Positions 27,600 through 36,894 of a stretch of DNA of 64,000 nt are shown piece after piece. The DNA is from an uncultured Aquimarina sp. Its GTDB lineage: Bacteria; Bacteroidota; Bacteroidia; Flavobacteriales; Flavobacteriaceae. Made by a program: the position numbers and the translations under genes. The notes under the pieces are model-generated. The model saw nothing but the letters and a program-made list of their open reading frames with translations. It was not told where the DNA came from and did no database searches. Within the stretch, counting starts at the first letter, position 1; each line of letters opens with the position of its first letter. Location: positions 234,889 to 298,888 of the forward strand of contig CANLOW010000004.1 in assembly GCA_947493035.1 (NCBI GenBank), given 5' to 3'.

Positions 27600-28625
27600 T
27601 TACTTAGAGACTACTGCAGGGTTAACCCAAGTAAACTTTGCAGTTTCTTCTGGCAACACTAAACGTTCACTAATACGTTGCATACGTGCGGGCAACTTCA
27701 TTACAAAATCTCTAGCCTTTTCAGCTTTATCATTAAGATCTTTCACATTAGCAATGTCCCATTTAACAATCAAACGTTGCATAATATCAATATAATCCTG
27801 TGATGTGTATACCCCTATTTTTTGTGCTGAAACAGAAAACTCTTCAAATTTCGCTCCTATTGCCTGACCTGTCTCTCTCAAAAAGTGAGCTGGCATTATG
27901 ATCTTATTTTTCATCATATCAGAAAAAGCAATCATCATTTCACTAGGATCTAATTTGAAAATTTCTTCAACAAAAGTACTGTAAGCATTAAAGTGCCTCA
28001 TTTCATCTCCAGCAATAATCTTACACATTTTTGCTAACGATTTATTAGAATACCCTCTCGCCAACTTAGCCACCCTATTGTGGGAAATATTAGTTGCTAA
28101 TTCCTGAAAACTAGTATATACAAAGTTTTTATAAGGATCTCTATCCGTACCAATATCAAAACCATCACTGATTAAATGTTGAGTAGTACGTTCTATTTCA
28201 ATCATATCTACACGACCTGACAAATACAAATACTTATTTAAAACGTCTCCGTGTCTATTCTCTTCACCAGTCCAATAACGAACCCATTTAGCCCAGCCAT
28301 TTCCGCCTGCTTCAGACCCAAACTGCCCTCCTTTTTCATGCTGATCTATACCAACCACATCCATCAACCAAGACTCATACGTAGGTAAAGCCTCTTCTGT
28401 AATAGTATCTCCTACTAACACTACCCAAAAATCATAAGGCAATTCTTTTGCCAACTCTCTTAGTTCCTTAACCTCATCAAAAAAAGTATCTGGATTTTGA
28501 GAATCAGGTAAAAAATCGGTAGGCTGCCACACTTTTTCTATAGGCACTAAAAATTGATCAATGAAGCCATCTACCTTATGCTCCAACTGCCTCATTACCT
28601 CTAACCTAATATTATCTAATGCCAT
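27600..28625 (-). CDS. Acyl-ACP desaturase (ferritin-like di-iron)
   Basis: The 341-residue enzyme of the plant-type stearoyl-ACP desaturase family has the di-iron ligands in EENRHGDVLNKY (Glu/His) and in IAGDEMRHFNAY (Glu-x2-His). It introduces a double bond in ACP-bound acyl chains. It lies 10 bases downstream of a plsC gene on the same strand, so unsaturation and phospholipid acylation are co-expressed. Confidence 0.9.
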   Translation of the reverse strand: MALDNIRLEVMRQLEHKVDGFIDQFLVPIEKVWQPTDFLPDSQNPDTFFDEVKELRELAKELPYDFWVVLVGDTITEEALPTYESWLMDVVGIDQHEKGGQFGSEAGGNGWAKWVRYWTGEENRHGDVLNKYLYLSGRVDMIEIERTTQHLISDGFDIGTDRDPYKNFVYTSFQELATNISHNRVAKLARGYSNKSLAKMCKIIAGDEMRHFNAYSTFVEEIFKLDPSEMMIAFSDMMKNKIIMPAHFLRETGQAIGAKFEEFSVSAQKIGVYTSQDYIDIMQRLIVKWDIANVKDLNDKAEKARDFVMKLPARMQRISERLVLPEETAKFTWVNPAVVSK

Positions 28626-28635
28626 TATTCGATCT

Positions 28636-29367
28636 TTATTTTATCGCCTCTATCACTCGACGTTCAGTCTCTTCCAATAATTCTTCAAAAGTACAGGAAT
28701 TTATTGCAATAGGCTTATGTACTTCTAAAGTTAACTTATTAAAAGCTCCTACTGGGAAATTCCCATATTTTGCTAGTTTCCAACTATTATTAATGGTTGC
28801 TGGCACCACATAACCTTCAGGCATTTGCCTAGCAAGGATTTTCAATCCTGTCTCAGCAAACTTTTTTGGCTCACCTGTTTTACTTCTCGTTCCCTCAGGA
28901 AAAATAACCGCTGTTCCTTTATTTTCGTTAATCTGCTTTGCAAATGCAATAATTGCAGGCAAGGACTGTCTTTTATTTTTTCTATCAATTAATACAGACC
29001 CACCATTTCTAAGGTTATAAGAAATACTAGGTATCCCTTTCCCTAATTCTTTTTTAGATATGTATTTAGGATTAAACTTCCTCAAATACCATGCAAATAA
29101 GGGAATATCAAACATACTTTGATGATTTGACACCACAATTAAAGGCACATCTTTAGGTAAATCGTATTCACATTTAAACTGACTATTACCTCCTAAAAAG
29201 CAAGTACATTTCAACAAGAAAAAATTCATCCATGCAACAGCTTTCTCTTGAAATTTTAAACCAAAAACATTCAAGGCTACTACTTGTATCACATGAAAAA
29301 CTACTAAAGTTAACCCGAAAAACAAGTAAAAAACCAAGGATAATAAACCCGATATTATCTTATGCAT
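28636..29367 (-). CDS. plsC: 1-acyl-sn-glycerol-3-phosphate acyltransferase
   Basis: The 243-residue protein has an N-terminal membrane helix, the HX4D motif in SNHQSMFD and the substrate-binding FPEGTRSK. This is standard PlsC/LPLAT. It acylates lysophosphatidate in phospholipid synthesis at the inner membrane. It is transcribed just before the desaturase gene. Confidence 0.9.
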   Translation of the reverse strand: MHKIISGLLSLVFYLFFGLTLVVFHVIQVVALNVFGLKFQEKAVAWMNFFLLKCTCFLGGNSQFKCEYDLPKDVPLIVVSNHQSMFDIPLFAWYLRKFNPKYISKKELGKGIPSISYNLRNGGSVLIDRKNKRQSLPAIIAFAKQINENKGTAVIFPEGTRSKTGEPKKFAETGLKILARQMPEGYVVPATINNSWKLAKYGNFPVGAFNKLTLEVHKPIAINSCTFEELLEETERRVIEAIK

Positions 29368-29419
29368 TTTTATAGTTATTGATTCTTAGTTTTACCTCAA
29401 TAAAACAAAGAATTAAATA

Positions 29420-29830
29420 CTAACAATACTCGTTAAAAGCGTCTACTAAATTTTCAGCAATAATATCTGCTGTACGTCCTTCGATATGATGACGCTCTAA
29501 CATATGCACCAACTCGCCTTCTTTGAATAATGCAATACAAGGAGATGATGGAGGAAAAGGAACTAAATGTTCACGAGCAGCATTTACCGCATCTCTATCT
29601 ACCCCTGCAAAAACTGTTACAGCTTGTGTTGGCCTTTTGTCGTTTTTTAATGACATTTTTGCAGCAGGTCGGGCATTTGCAGCTGCACAACCACAAACTG
29701 AATTTATAACCAACAATGTTGTCCCTTCTTTTGCTAAAGCTGTACTTACAGCTTCTGATGTATGTAATTCTTCAAACCCAAAGTCAGCCAAATCGGCACG
29801 CATAGGCTTTACTAATTCTTCTGGATACAT
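29420..29830 (-). CDS. BrxA/BrxB family bacilliredoxin
   Basis: The 136-residue thioredoxin-fold protein carries the CGC redox motif in NSVCGCAAANARPA and the conserved PFPPSSPCIALF segment near the C-terminus. Bacilliredoxins remove bacillithiol from proteins in Firmicutes; family members in Bacteroidota are widespread, so a comparable de-thiolation role is inferred. Plausibly expressed with the downstream plsC gene (52-base gap). Confidence 0.88.
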   Translation of the reverse strand: MYPEELVKPMRADLADFGFEELHTSEAVSTALAKEGTTLLVINSVCGCAAANARPAAKMSLKNDKRPTQAVTVFAGVDRDAVNAAREHLVPFPPSSPCIALFKEGELVHMLERHHIEGRTADIIAENLVDAFNEYC

Positions 29831-30045
29831 AGTATTTTGTTTATTTTTTCGTCTAATTCACAAAGGTACAAATACTATTCCATTTCAAAATCCTACAATT
29901 TGGCAGTTTGTGTATTTTTGGAATAGATTTAGCATTCGTTATATAAAATCAACTATAGACAAATTAGAGCGTAAAGCACAAAACTAAAGATTAATTTTCG
30001 AGATCTATTTGAATGATTAAACTCAATACACTTAAAATATTATAA

Positions 30046-30795
30046 ATGATAAAATGGATTGGAGCCTTTATCGGTTCTTGGGCTTATGGTTTTAGAGGCG
30101 CTATTGCCGGATATTTTGTTGGATACCTTATCGAACAACTTTTCCCTAAAGCCAAAAATAAAACACAATGGCAAAGCACTAGCAACAATAGATCAAGAAA
30201 ACAACCTACCATAACACCAAGAGATTTTGAACTCAATTTACTCTCTCTTGCCTCTTTAATTATAAAAGCCGACGGAAGTATCAACCAAGCTGAACTTGAT
30301 TATGTGCGCAAGTATTTCGTTCAATCTTATGGAAAAGAGCGAGCCAACGCTACTTTTAAAACCTTTAATGATGTTATTAAAAAACGAGAAATCAATACAG
30401 GTAGAATCGCCACATATGTTGCCCAACATACACGTTACGAATCGCGCCTTCAAATTTTACATTTTCTATTTGGCATCGCAAATGCTGATGGCTTTATAAG
30501 CGAGAACGAAGTTTACAAGATCAATGAAATCGCTCGATTTTTTAGAGTAACTCATCAAGATTTCGAAAGCATTAAAGCTATGTTCATCAAAAAAGCTGAT
30601 AATGCTTATAAAATTTTAGAGATAGAAAAAACCGTCACAGATAGTGAAGTCAAAAAAGCTTATCGATCAATGGTTAAAAAATACCATCCAGACAAGCTAA
30701 TCAATCTACCCGATCACTTAAAAAAAGGAGCTGAAGAAAAATTTCGAGCTGTCCAAGAAGCTTATGAACAAATTCAAAAAGAAAGAGGCATTTAA
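30046..30795 (+). CDS. TerB-like/DnaJ-domain protein (DjlA-like)
   Basis: The 249-residue protein has a Gly-rich N-terminal membrane segment (about 5-30), a basic linker, a TerB-like helical domain (about 60-170, with ADGSINQAELDYV and ANADGFISENEVYKI) and a C-terminal J domain with the HPD motif in KKYHPDKL. This arrangement is that of DjlA-type membrane co-chaperones which stimulate DnaK. Confidence 0.87.
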   Translation: MIKWIGAFIGSWAYGFRGAIAGYFVGYLIEQLFPKAKNKTQWQSTSNNRSRKQPTITPRDFELNLLSLASLIIKADGSINQAELDYVRKYFVQSYGKERANATFKTFNDVIKKREINTGRIATYVAQHTRYESRLQILHFLFGIANADGFISENEVYKINEIARFFRVTHQDFESIKAMFIKKADNAYKILEIEKTVTDSEVKKAYRSMVKKYHPDKLINLPDHLKKGAEEKFRAVQEAYEQIQKERGI

Positions 30796-30934
30796 ACCGA
30801 TTAACTTACTTCAAATCATTTAATTAATGTTAATAAAATGCAAAGCTAATTGAAGGGAAATCTTAATTCAAAAACCTAGACTATTTTAGTTTTTTAAAGT
30901 TACCTGCACAAATCAGAAGTTCAAAGCTGAATAT

Positions 30935-31972
30935 ATGAAATACACGAAATTACCCAATACCGACATAAAGGTTAGTAAAATATGCCTTGGTACAATGACC
31001 ATGGGGCTTATGAATGATGAAGCTTCCAGCATACCTATTATGGACGAGGCTTCAGAAAGCGGAGTTAATTTTTTTGATACCGCCGAATTATATCCTGTTC
31101 CCTTTAGCTTAGATAAATATGGCGAAAGCGAACGTATTATTGGACGCTGGATGAAATCTAAAAACAACCGCAAAAACATAATCGTTGCGACTAAAATTGT
31201 TGGACCACTTTCGTTTGTAAAAGGCATTAGAGAACCTATTGATTTCAGTAAAAAATCTTTAGATCACGCCTTTGACAAATCACTTGAAAATTTACAAACA
31301 GATTACGTCGATTTGTACCAACTACATTGGCCAGATCGTAATTGTAACTTTTTTGGACCATTAGCCTATAGCCACATAGAAGACGAAGCTTGGGAAGACA
31401 CTTTCCAAGAAACGTTACATCATTTAGAAAACTTCGTAAAAGAAGGGAAAATAAAAAGCATTGGTGTTTCTAATGAGTCCCCATTTGGATTAATGAGATA
31501 TGCAGAAGAAGCAAGAAAAGGGAATATTAAAATCAGTACGACTCAAAACCCATACAGTCTATTAAACAGAAAGGACGAAATCGGGTTAACCGAAGTATTG
31601 CATAGAGAAGACATAGGATACCTTGCCTATTCACCTTTAGGATTCGGACAATTATCTGGAAAATACCTAAATGGAGCTAAACCAAAGAATGGCAGGGTTA
31701 CTTTATTTCCAAACTACAAGCGTTATCATAACGAACAATCTTTCAAAGCCACAGAAGCTTATAATAAAGTAGCCAAAAAACATGGAATTTCACTTACTCA
31801 AATGGCTTTATCTTTCGTAAATGATAGACCATTTATGACAAGTAATATAATTGGAGCTACTTCTGTAGTACAACTAAAAGAGAATATTGAAAGTATAAAC
31901 ATTACATTATCAGAAGAACTGATAAAAGACATCGAAGAAGTTCATGTTAAATACCCGAATCCAGCCCCTTAA
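30935..31972 (+). CDS. Aldo/keto reductase (Tas-like)
   Basis: The 345-residue AKR barrel has MKYTKLPNTDIKVSKICLGTMTMG, the catalytic-site stretch FFDTAELYPVPF (Asp, Tyr), YVDLYQLHWPDR and SIGVSNESPFG. The long insert and length suit the Tas/AKR11-13 group. It uses NADPH; the substrate is unknown. It converges on rpmA with a shared terminator. Confidence 0.9.
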   Translation: MKYTKLPNTDIKVSKICLGTMTMGLMNDEASSIPIMDEASESGVNFFDTAELYPVPFSLDKYGESERIIGRWMKSKNNRKNIIVATKIVGPLSFVKGIREPIDFSKKSLDHAFDKSLENLQTDYVDLYQLHWPDRNCNFFGPLAYSHIEDEAWEDTFQETLHHLENFVKEGKIKSIGVSNESPFGLMRYAEEARKGNIKISTTQNPYSLLNRKDEIGLTEVLHREDIGYLAYSPLGFGQLSGKYLNGAKPKNGRVTLFPNYKRYHNEQSFKATEAYNKVAKKHGISLTQMALSFVNDRPFMTSNIIGATSVVQLKENIESINITLSEELIKDIEEVHVKYPNPAP

Positions 31973-31995
31973 AACAGACTGAATTTCACAAACGA

Positions 31996-32029
31996 GAAAA
32001 AGCCCAATGCAAATGCAGAGGGCTTTTTT
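31996..32029. terminator. Bidirectional terminator between aldo/keto reductase and rpmA
   Basis: GAAAAAGCCC (31996-32005) pairs with GGGCTTTTTT (32020-32029) around a 14-base loop. The stem carries A and T runs at both ends, giving U tracts for both converging genes. Confidence 0.8.
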
Positions 32030-32048
32030 CATATTCAATTACAATATC

Positions 32049-32309
32049 TTAAGCTTCGAAAGGCTCGATTGATACGTAAGACTTGTTATCTCTCTTTTTT
32101 GTGAACTTTACAATACCATCAACACGAGCGTGTAACGTATGATCTTTTCCTAAGTACACGTTTTCTCCAGCTCTGTGAGCAGTACCTCTTTGGCGAACGA
32201 TGATGTTACCAGCAATTGCAGGTTGACCACCAAAAATTTTCACACCTAGACGTTTCGATTCCGATTCACGACCGTTTTTCGAACTACCTACACCTTTTTT
32301 ATGTGCCAT
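32049..32309 (-). CDS. rpmA: 50S ribosomal protein L27
   Basis: The 86-residue protein is normal bL27: [41 protein letters not shown] and the basic loop. Its N-terminus reaches the peptidyl-transferase centre. It lies downstream of rplU in the usual L21-L27 operon. Confidence 0.97.
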   Translation of the reverse strand: MAHKKGVGSSKNGRESESKRLGVKIFGGQPAIAGNIIVRQRGTAHRAGENVYLGKDHTLHARVDGIVKFTKKRDNKSYVSIEPFEA

Positions 32310-32365
32310 TTTAATTCAATTTTAATTCCGAATATTTACGGAAAGATTAAACATTAGAAATAAGA

Positions 32366-32998
32366 TTACTTACCTCCGTCTAATTCGTCTTGTAATACTT
32401 TTAACTCGTCCCACTTCCCATTAGCAGCTAAATCTGCTTGTTGAGGCCATGTACCTGGCTCTAAGTGCTTCAATCTTGAACTTGCTTCTGCTAAGATCTC
32501 TTTAATATTTGCAGGATCTGCTTTTGCTAATTTAGCAAAAGTATCAATACCAGCATTTACTAATGCTTCAGCAGCTTTAGGCCCAATACCTTCGATTTTC
32601 TTTAAATCATCTCCTTTAGCAGCTGCTTTTTTAGCTGGTGCTTTCTTTGGAGCTTCTTCTTTCTTTGGAGCAGCTTTCTTTGCTCCAGAAGCTACGATGT
32701 CTTCAATAGAAATTTCAGTTAAATACTGACGGTGACCATTTTTCACACGGTAACCTTTTCTTCTTTTCTTTTTGAAAACAATCACTTTGTCTCCTTTTAA
32801 GTGCCTTAACACTTTAGCGCTTACTTGAGCACCTTCTATAACTGGGGCGCCAACAGTAACTGCGTCTCCATCTGCTGTTAAAAGAACTTTATCAAAAGCG
32901 ATAGAAGCTCCTTCTTCTTCTTGCAAACGGTGCACAAATACTTTTTGGTCTTTCGCAACTTTAAATTGCTGCCCTGCTATCTCTACAATTGCGTACAT
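32366..32998 (-). CDS. rplU: 50S ribosomal protein L21 with helix-hairpin-helix C-terminal extension
   Basis: Residues 1-103 are a normal bL21 (MYAIVEIAGQQFKV to the RQYLTEISI strand). They are followed by an Ala/Lys-rich linker (about 108-130) and an approximately 80-residue tail with a helix-hairpin-helix phrase KIEGIGPKAAEALVNAGIDT. Total 210 residues, twice the usual length. Such extended L21 proteins are known in Bacteroidota; the role of the tail is not established. Confidence 0.95.
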   Translation of the reverse strand: MYAIVEIAGQQFKVAKDQKVFVHRLQEEEGASIAFDKVLLTADGDAVTVGAPVIEGAQVSAKVLRHLKGDKVIVFKKKRRKGYRVKNGHRQYLTEISIEDIVASGAKKAAPKKEEAPKKAPAKKAAAKGDDLKKIEGIGPKAAEALVNAGIDTFAKLAKADPANIKEILAEASSRLKHLEPGTWPQQADLAANGKWDELKVLQDELDGGK

Positions 32999-33433
32999 AG
33001 CTATGTATTTATAATTAATTATACAAATTGGAGTGCAAAAGTACTGATTTTATCTCAAATAACAATGTCTAATATACTAGAGAATAGAATTCGAAGCTTA
33101 TAATACTCATTAATCTAATTGAAGTACCCCTTTTTCATATAAGACTAAACTTTACCGTAAAAGAAACCAACCTTCAAAACATTCATCTCTCATGCTAATA
33201 CAATTAATTTGATATTATTTAATTAATAAACACAATATACTCACAAACAAAAGACTTACTCTAATCTTATTTCTTATTCTCCTACATATACTAATGTAAG
33301 TAATCTTATAAAACTATCGACTGAAAAGCAAATTACCTCAAGGCAAATACACGAGGCATTTATGTGAAACAAAATTTTAGTTTTAACACAAGCCTTGGAA
33401 TATTATACTCCTTAACAATGTCAAAAAAAAACC
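32999..33433. other. AT-rich gap between rplU and the DUF3179 gene
   Basis: This 435-base stretch has no credible ORF on either strand. The first part presumably holds the divergent rplU promoter (leader of rplU on the minus strand). The last part contains one copy of a dispersed repeat (33390-33423) directly before the DUF3179 gene. I see no tRNA, riboswitch or other ncRNA pattern. Confidence 0.5.
33390..33423 (+). repeat. Dispersed repeat flanking the DUF3179 gene, left copy
   Basis: This 34-base segment starting AAGCCTTGGAATATTATACT matches 34916-34949 at 25 of 34 positions; nearly all differences are transitions. It ends 10 bases before the DUF3179 start codon. Confidence 0.6.
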
Positions 33434-34819
33434 ATGAGAAAATATTTAATCAAATATTACATAGTTTTCTTTTTAATATCCTTAAATATACTAGGCCAAC
33501 AATCAAGAACTATCACCGAAGAAGAGCGTCAAATTAGATATTTCACTAATTTTTTCAACTTTAAAAGTCCATCTACCTTAAACAATAGCCTCAAACAAAT
33601 TTCTAGAAACTGGCATGAAAGCGATGAAATCTTAGCTATTGAAACCATATACCTCCTTAAAAGCCCTGAATACAGTTATCGCCTATCAAAAATTCTAGAA
33701 GAAAAAACAGGAAAAAAATATGGATATGATTTCAATAAATGGTATACATATATCTGGAACAAACCTGCTACTTACAGCACATCTTATTTTAAGTTTAAAG
33801 CAGATATTCACTCACAAATAGATTCTAAATTCTATCGATACTTTTCAAATAAGGAAAAACAATCTAAAATCAGACTAGATGAAGTAAGGTGGGGTGGGGT
33901 AATTCAGGACGGCATTCCTCCTTTAAGAAAACCTGAAATGATTGATGCTAACTTAGCTACATATCTACAAGATGATAATATTGTATTTGGAATAGAAATT
34001 AACGGCAAAGCTTATGCTTATCCAAAACGCATTTTAGCTTGGCATGAAATGTTTACAGATACTATTGATGATATTCCAGTAGCAGGAGTATACTGCACCT
34101 TGTGCGGAACAGTAATTCTATACAAAACCCAACACAAAGGCGTTCAATATCAAATGGGAACAAGCGGCTTCTTATATCGCTCTAACAAAATGATGTATGA
34201 TAAAGCTACACAATCTCTATGGAGTACTCATACAGGGAAGCCAGTTATTGGCCCATTAGTCGACCAAGGTATCGAACTTGAATACTTAAGTGTCGTTACC
34301 ACTGATTGGAAAACTTGGAAAAAACAGCATCCTAACACCAAAGTATTATCCTTAAAAACAGGACATAGAAGAAACTATAATGAAGGTATTGCTTATCGCA
34401 AGTACTTTGCTACAGACGAATTGATGTTTAATGTTCCTAAGATTGATCGTTCATTAAAAAACAAAGACGAAGTACTTGTTTTAAAATCACCTTTTGAAAC
34501 AGATGAAGTTATAGGCATCTCTTCTAAATTTTTAGCAAAACGCCCGATTTTCAAAAACACATTTAACAATAGAACCTATACCGTTTTTACAGACACTTCT
34601 GGAGCACATCGTGTTTTTTACACTGAAAACATTGAATTTAATTATTACAACGGAACATCATCCGAAGTTTTCGATACTAATGGCAACAGATGGATTATCA
34701 ATGAGAATGAATTAACTGAATTTAAAACAAAAAGAAGTCTTAAAAGATTCCACAGTTTCAATGCTTTTTGGTTTGGTTTGAAGGCTGCATTCCCTAAAAT
34801 AAGACTTGTAACAAATTAG
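33434..34819 (+). CDS. Secreted DUF3179 domain protein
   Basis: The 461-residue protein has a signal peptide (about 1-21, ending ILGQ). The C-terminal 310 residues are DUF3179, recognised by YAYPKRILAWHEMFTDTI and the two-Cys motif GVYCTLCGTVILY. The N-terminal 130 residues are helical. DUF3179 proteins are exported and of unknown function; the CTLCG motif suggests metal or redox activity. The gene is bracketed by two copies of a dispersed repeat. Confidence 0.85.
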   Translation: MRKYLIKYYIVFFLISLNILGQQSRTITEEERQIRYFTNFFNFKSPSTLNNSLKQISRNWHESDEILAIETIYLLKSPEYSYRLSKILEEKTGKKYGYDFNKWYTYIWNKPATYSTSYFKFKADIHSQIDSKFYRYFSNKEKQSKIRLDEVRWGGVIQDGIPPLRKPEMIDANLATYLQDDNIVFGIEINGKAYAYPKRILAWHEMFTDTIDDIPVAGVYCTLCGTVILYKTQHKGVQYQMGTSGFLYRSNKMMYDKATQSLWSTHTGKPVIGPLVDQGIELEYLSVVTTDWKTWKKQHPNTKVLSLKTGHRRNYNEGIAYRKYFATDELMFNVPKIDRSLKNKDEVLVLKSPFETDEVIGISSKFLAKRPIFKNTFNNRTYTVFTDTSGAHRVFYTENIEFNYYNGTSSEVFDTNGNRWIINENELTEFKTKRSLKRFHSFNAFWFGLKAAFPKIRLVTN

Positions 34820-34915
34820 AAACATTTCTTTCACTTTAATCACTTCCAAATTACCAAATAACATCCGAGAATACACACAAAACACTCTACTGAAACAGAC
34901 TGCATATTTAGAGGC

Positions 34916-34949
34916 AAGCCTCGGAGTATTACATCCTTTGGCTATGTCA
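34916..34949 (+). repeat. Dispersed repeat flanking the DUF3179 gene, right copy
   Basis: This copy reads AAGCCTCGGAGTATTACATC and onward, aligned with 33390-33423 at 25 of 34 positions. It overlaps a 12-base palindrome GAGGCAAGCCTC (34911-34922) and covers the stop codon of the EamA gene at 34942. Confidence 0.6.
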
Positions 34950-35844
34950 ATAAATCATCTTTTTTAGACAACCGAAACATGCGGTAACTTTCCAACAAAA
35001 CGGTTGACAATATAAGCCCTCCCCCTACTAATGTATTCCATGTTAGTGTTTCTTTTAAAAACAAATACCCTAGTATAATTCCAAAAACAGGTTGAAGCCC
35101 TCCAATGATACTGGTAGTCGTTGCCGAAAACTTCTTCAAACTATATGCAAATAATGTATGACCAACTGCTGTCGCTAATAATGCCAATGTCAATATTCCT
35201 GACACATCTCCTATAGTTGGCATTTTAAAATTCCATATTAAATAAGGTAAAAGAAGTCCCCCAACCACAATCAGTTGCCATGTCATCAATACAGATCCAT
35301 TAGACTGAGCTACTTGCTTCTTCATCAAAATATTTCGAACCGAAAAACACAAGGCCGAAAACACCCCAAACAATACTGCTTTAAACATTTCATTTTCTAA
35401 ACTCAAATCCGGAGCCAAAAAGTAAATTCCGAAAAGCACTAAAACCCCTAGAAAAAGATGAAATAATGAAAAGCTTGTTTTTAACATCAAAGGTTCTAAC
35501 AAGGCTGTAATGGTCGGAAAGGTAAAAAGTGCTAACATACCTATCGCAACACTAGACAATTTTAGAGACATAAAATAGGTCACCCAATGCACTCCTAGTA
35601 ATACACCTGCAATGAGATTTATATAAAACACTTTTCGACCTAGTTTGAACGAAAATCCCTTCCACCGACAAAACAATGAAAGAAATACAGCAGCAAAGAC
35701 GGATCGCCAACCAATAATGATAATCGCAGAAAGCTGAATTGATCTTGCCAGTACTCCCGTGGTACTAATAAATAGTAACCCCACACATAACAAAGCTATA
35801 TCTTGCCCCAAACCTTTCGGCTTATCATCTTTAGGACTATTCAT
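34942..35844 (-). CDS. EamA/DMT-family transporter
   Basis: This 300-residue integral membrane protein has ten predicted helices in two EamA halves; the second half is marked by SIIGGLQPVFGIILGYLFLKETLTW. It exports a metabolite that cannot be named. It overlaps the upstream nuclease-family gene by 8 bases, so they are co-translated. The stop lies inside a dispersed repeat. Confidence 0.88.
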   Translation of the reverse strand: MNSPKDDKPKGLGQDIALLCVGLLFISTTGVLARSIQLSAIIIIGWRSVFAAVFLSLFCRWKGFSFKLGRKVFYINLIAGVLLGVHWVTYFMSLKLSSVAIGMLALFTFPTITALLEPLMLKTSFSLFHLFLGVLVLFGIYFLAPDLSLENEMFKAVLFGVFSALCFSVRNILMKKQVAQSNGSVLMTWQLIVVGGLLLPYLIWNFKMPTIGDVSGILTLALLATAVGHTLFAYSLKKFSATTTSIIGGLQPVFGIILGYLFLKETLTWNTLVGGGLILSTVLLESYRMFRLSKKDDLLT

Positions 35845-36811
35845 TTAATTTCAACTGTACATATACCGGGAAATGATCACTATACCCGCCTCTATACCTT
35901 CGCCCAGTATACGTTCTAAATGGCGTACCTTTTTTCCTTCCTCTATAAATCTTCAGAAAATCATCATCAAATATTTTTACTGTACTAAATGAGTGTGTTC
36001 CTTTTTCATATTTATGAAAAGAATTACTGAAAAGGATTTGATCAAAAAGATTCCAAGCACCACGATAACTTAAACTCCCTTGCCTTCTTGTCAATAATTT
36101 TAGCATAGGATTATACAAATCCGCTTGCGCCAAATGAGTTAAACTAGCATCGTGGGGGTCATCATTAAAATCGCCCATTACAATTACCTTAGCTTCTTCT
36201 CCGTCCTCATTTTTAATGGTATCAATAACTTCACGATTCTTTTCAGCTGCCGCAACACGCTTATATTCTGTAATATCGGCCCCATCCCTTCTAGAAGGCC
36301 AGTGATTTACCAATACATGAATCTTTTCCCCGTTAAGAAAACCGCTCACTTTTAAGATATCCCTTGTATAATCTTTCTCTCCATCTGGATTAGCTACCTC
36401 AACATGAATACTTTCACTAGAAGAGACTTCAAAAAAAGCTTTTTGATAGATTAACGCCACATCGATTCCTCTTTCATCAGGCGAATCGAAATGTACAATT
36501 CCATAATTCTTATTAACAAGGTGTTTTGATCTTACAAGATCTTCAATCACCTTTTTATTTTCTACTTCAGCTAAGCCTACAAGTACTGGAGAATTCCCTG
36601 AGTTTCTATAACCTATGTTAGAAATCGCAGTTCCAATCTTAAAGATCTTTTTTTCGTAGCGCTCTTCAGTCCAGCGCTTTTCCGATTCTGGAAGAAAATC
36701 ATCATCTAACGTACGAGGATCGTCATAAGTATCAAATAAATTTTCAATATTGTAAAAACCTACTGTATACAGTGAGGTATCTTTTTTCTTAAAATATGTT
36801 GACTTTGTCAT
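35837..36811 (-). CDS. Endonuclease/exonuclease/phosphatase-family protein
   Basis: The 324-residue EEP-fold protein has VGFYNIENLFDTYDDP, the Glu in GLAEVENKKV, NHWPSRRDG, VMGDFNDDPHD and the terminal SDHFPVYVQ. All metal and catalytic residues seem present. No signal peptide is visible, so it is probably cytoplasmic. The substrate (nucleic acid, lipid or phosphate ester) is unknown. First gene of a two-gene unit with the EamA transporter. Confidence 0.85.
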   Translation of the reverse strand: MTKSTYFKKKDTSLYTVGFYNIENLFDTYDDPRTLDDDFLPESEKRWTEERYEKKIFKIGTAISNIGYRNSGNSPVLVGLAEVENKKVIEDLVRSKHLVNKNYGIVHFDSPDERGIDVALIYQKAFFEVSSSESIHVEVANPDGEKDYTRDILKVSGFLNGEKIHVLVNHWPSRRDGADITEYKRVAAAEKNREVIDTIKNEDGEEAKVIVMGDFNDDPHDASLTHLAQADLYNPMLKLLTRRQGSLSYRGAWNLFDQILFSNSFHKYEKGTHSFSTVKIFDDDFLKIYRGRKKGTPFRTYTGRRYRGGYSDHFPVYVQLKLNE

Positions 36812-36868
36812 AGTTGCAAAAATACAGGGGTAATAGTCGAAAATACAAACCTTAGATTACGAATATTG

Positions 36869-36876
36869 TATCTTTG
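36869..36876 (+). promoter_or_regulatory. -7 box of the hflX promoter
   Basis: TATCTTTG is a perfect match to TAnnTTTG and lies 18 bases upstream of the hflX ATG, giving a short leader. A clear -33 TTG is not seen. Confidence 0.45.
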
Positions 36877-36894
36877 TCTAAATTTTTGGGTTGA

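Noticed and set aside
29523..29987. A 154-residue plus-strand ORF opposite the bacilliredoxin gene
   Set aside because: It runs antisense over a well-supported gene and continues into spacer sequence with no domain.
36869..36876. Possible full -33/-7 promoter before hflX
   Set aside because: Only the -7 box is convincing; I could not find a TTG at a proper distance, so only the box is reported.
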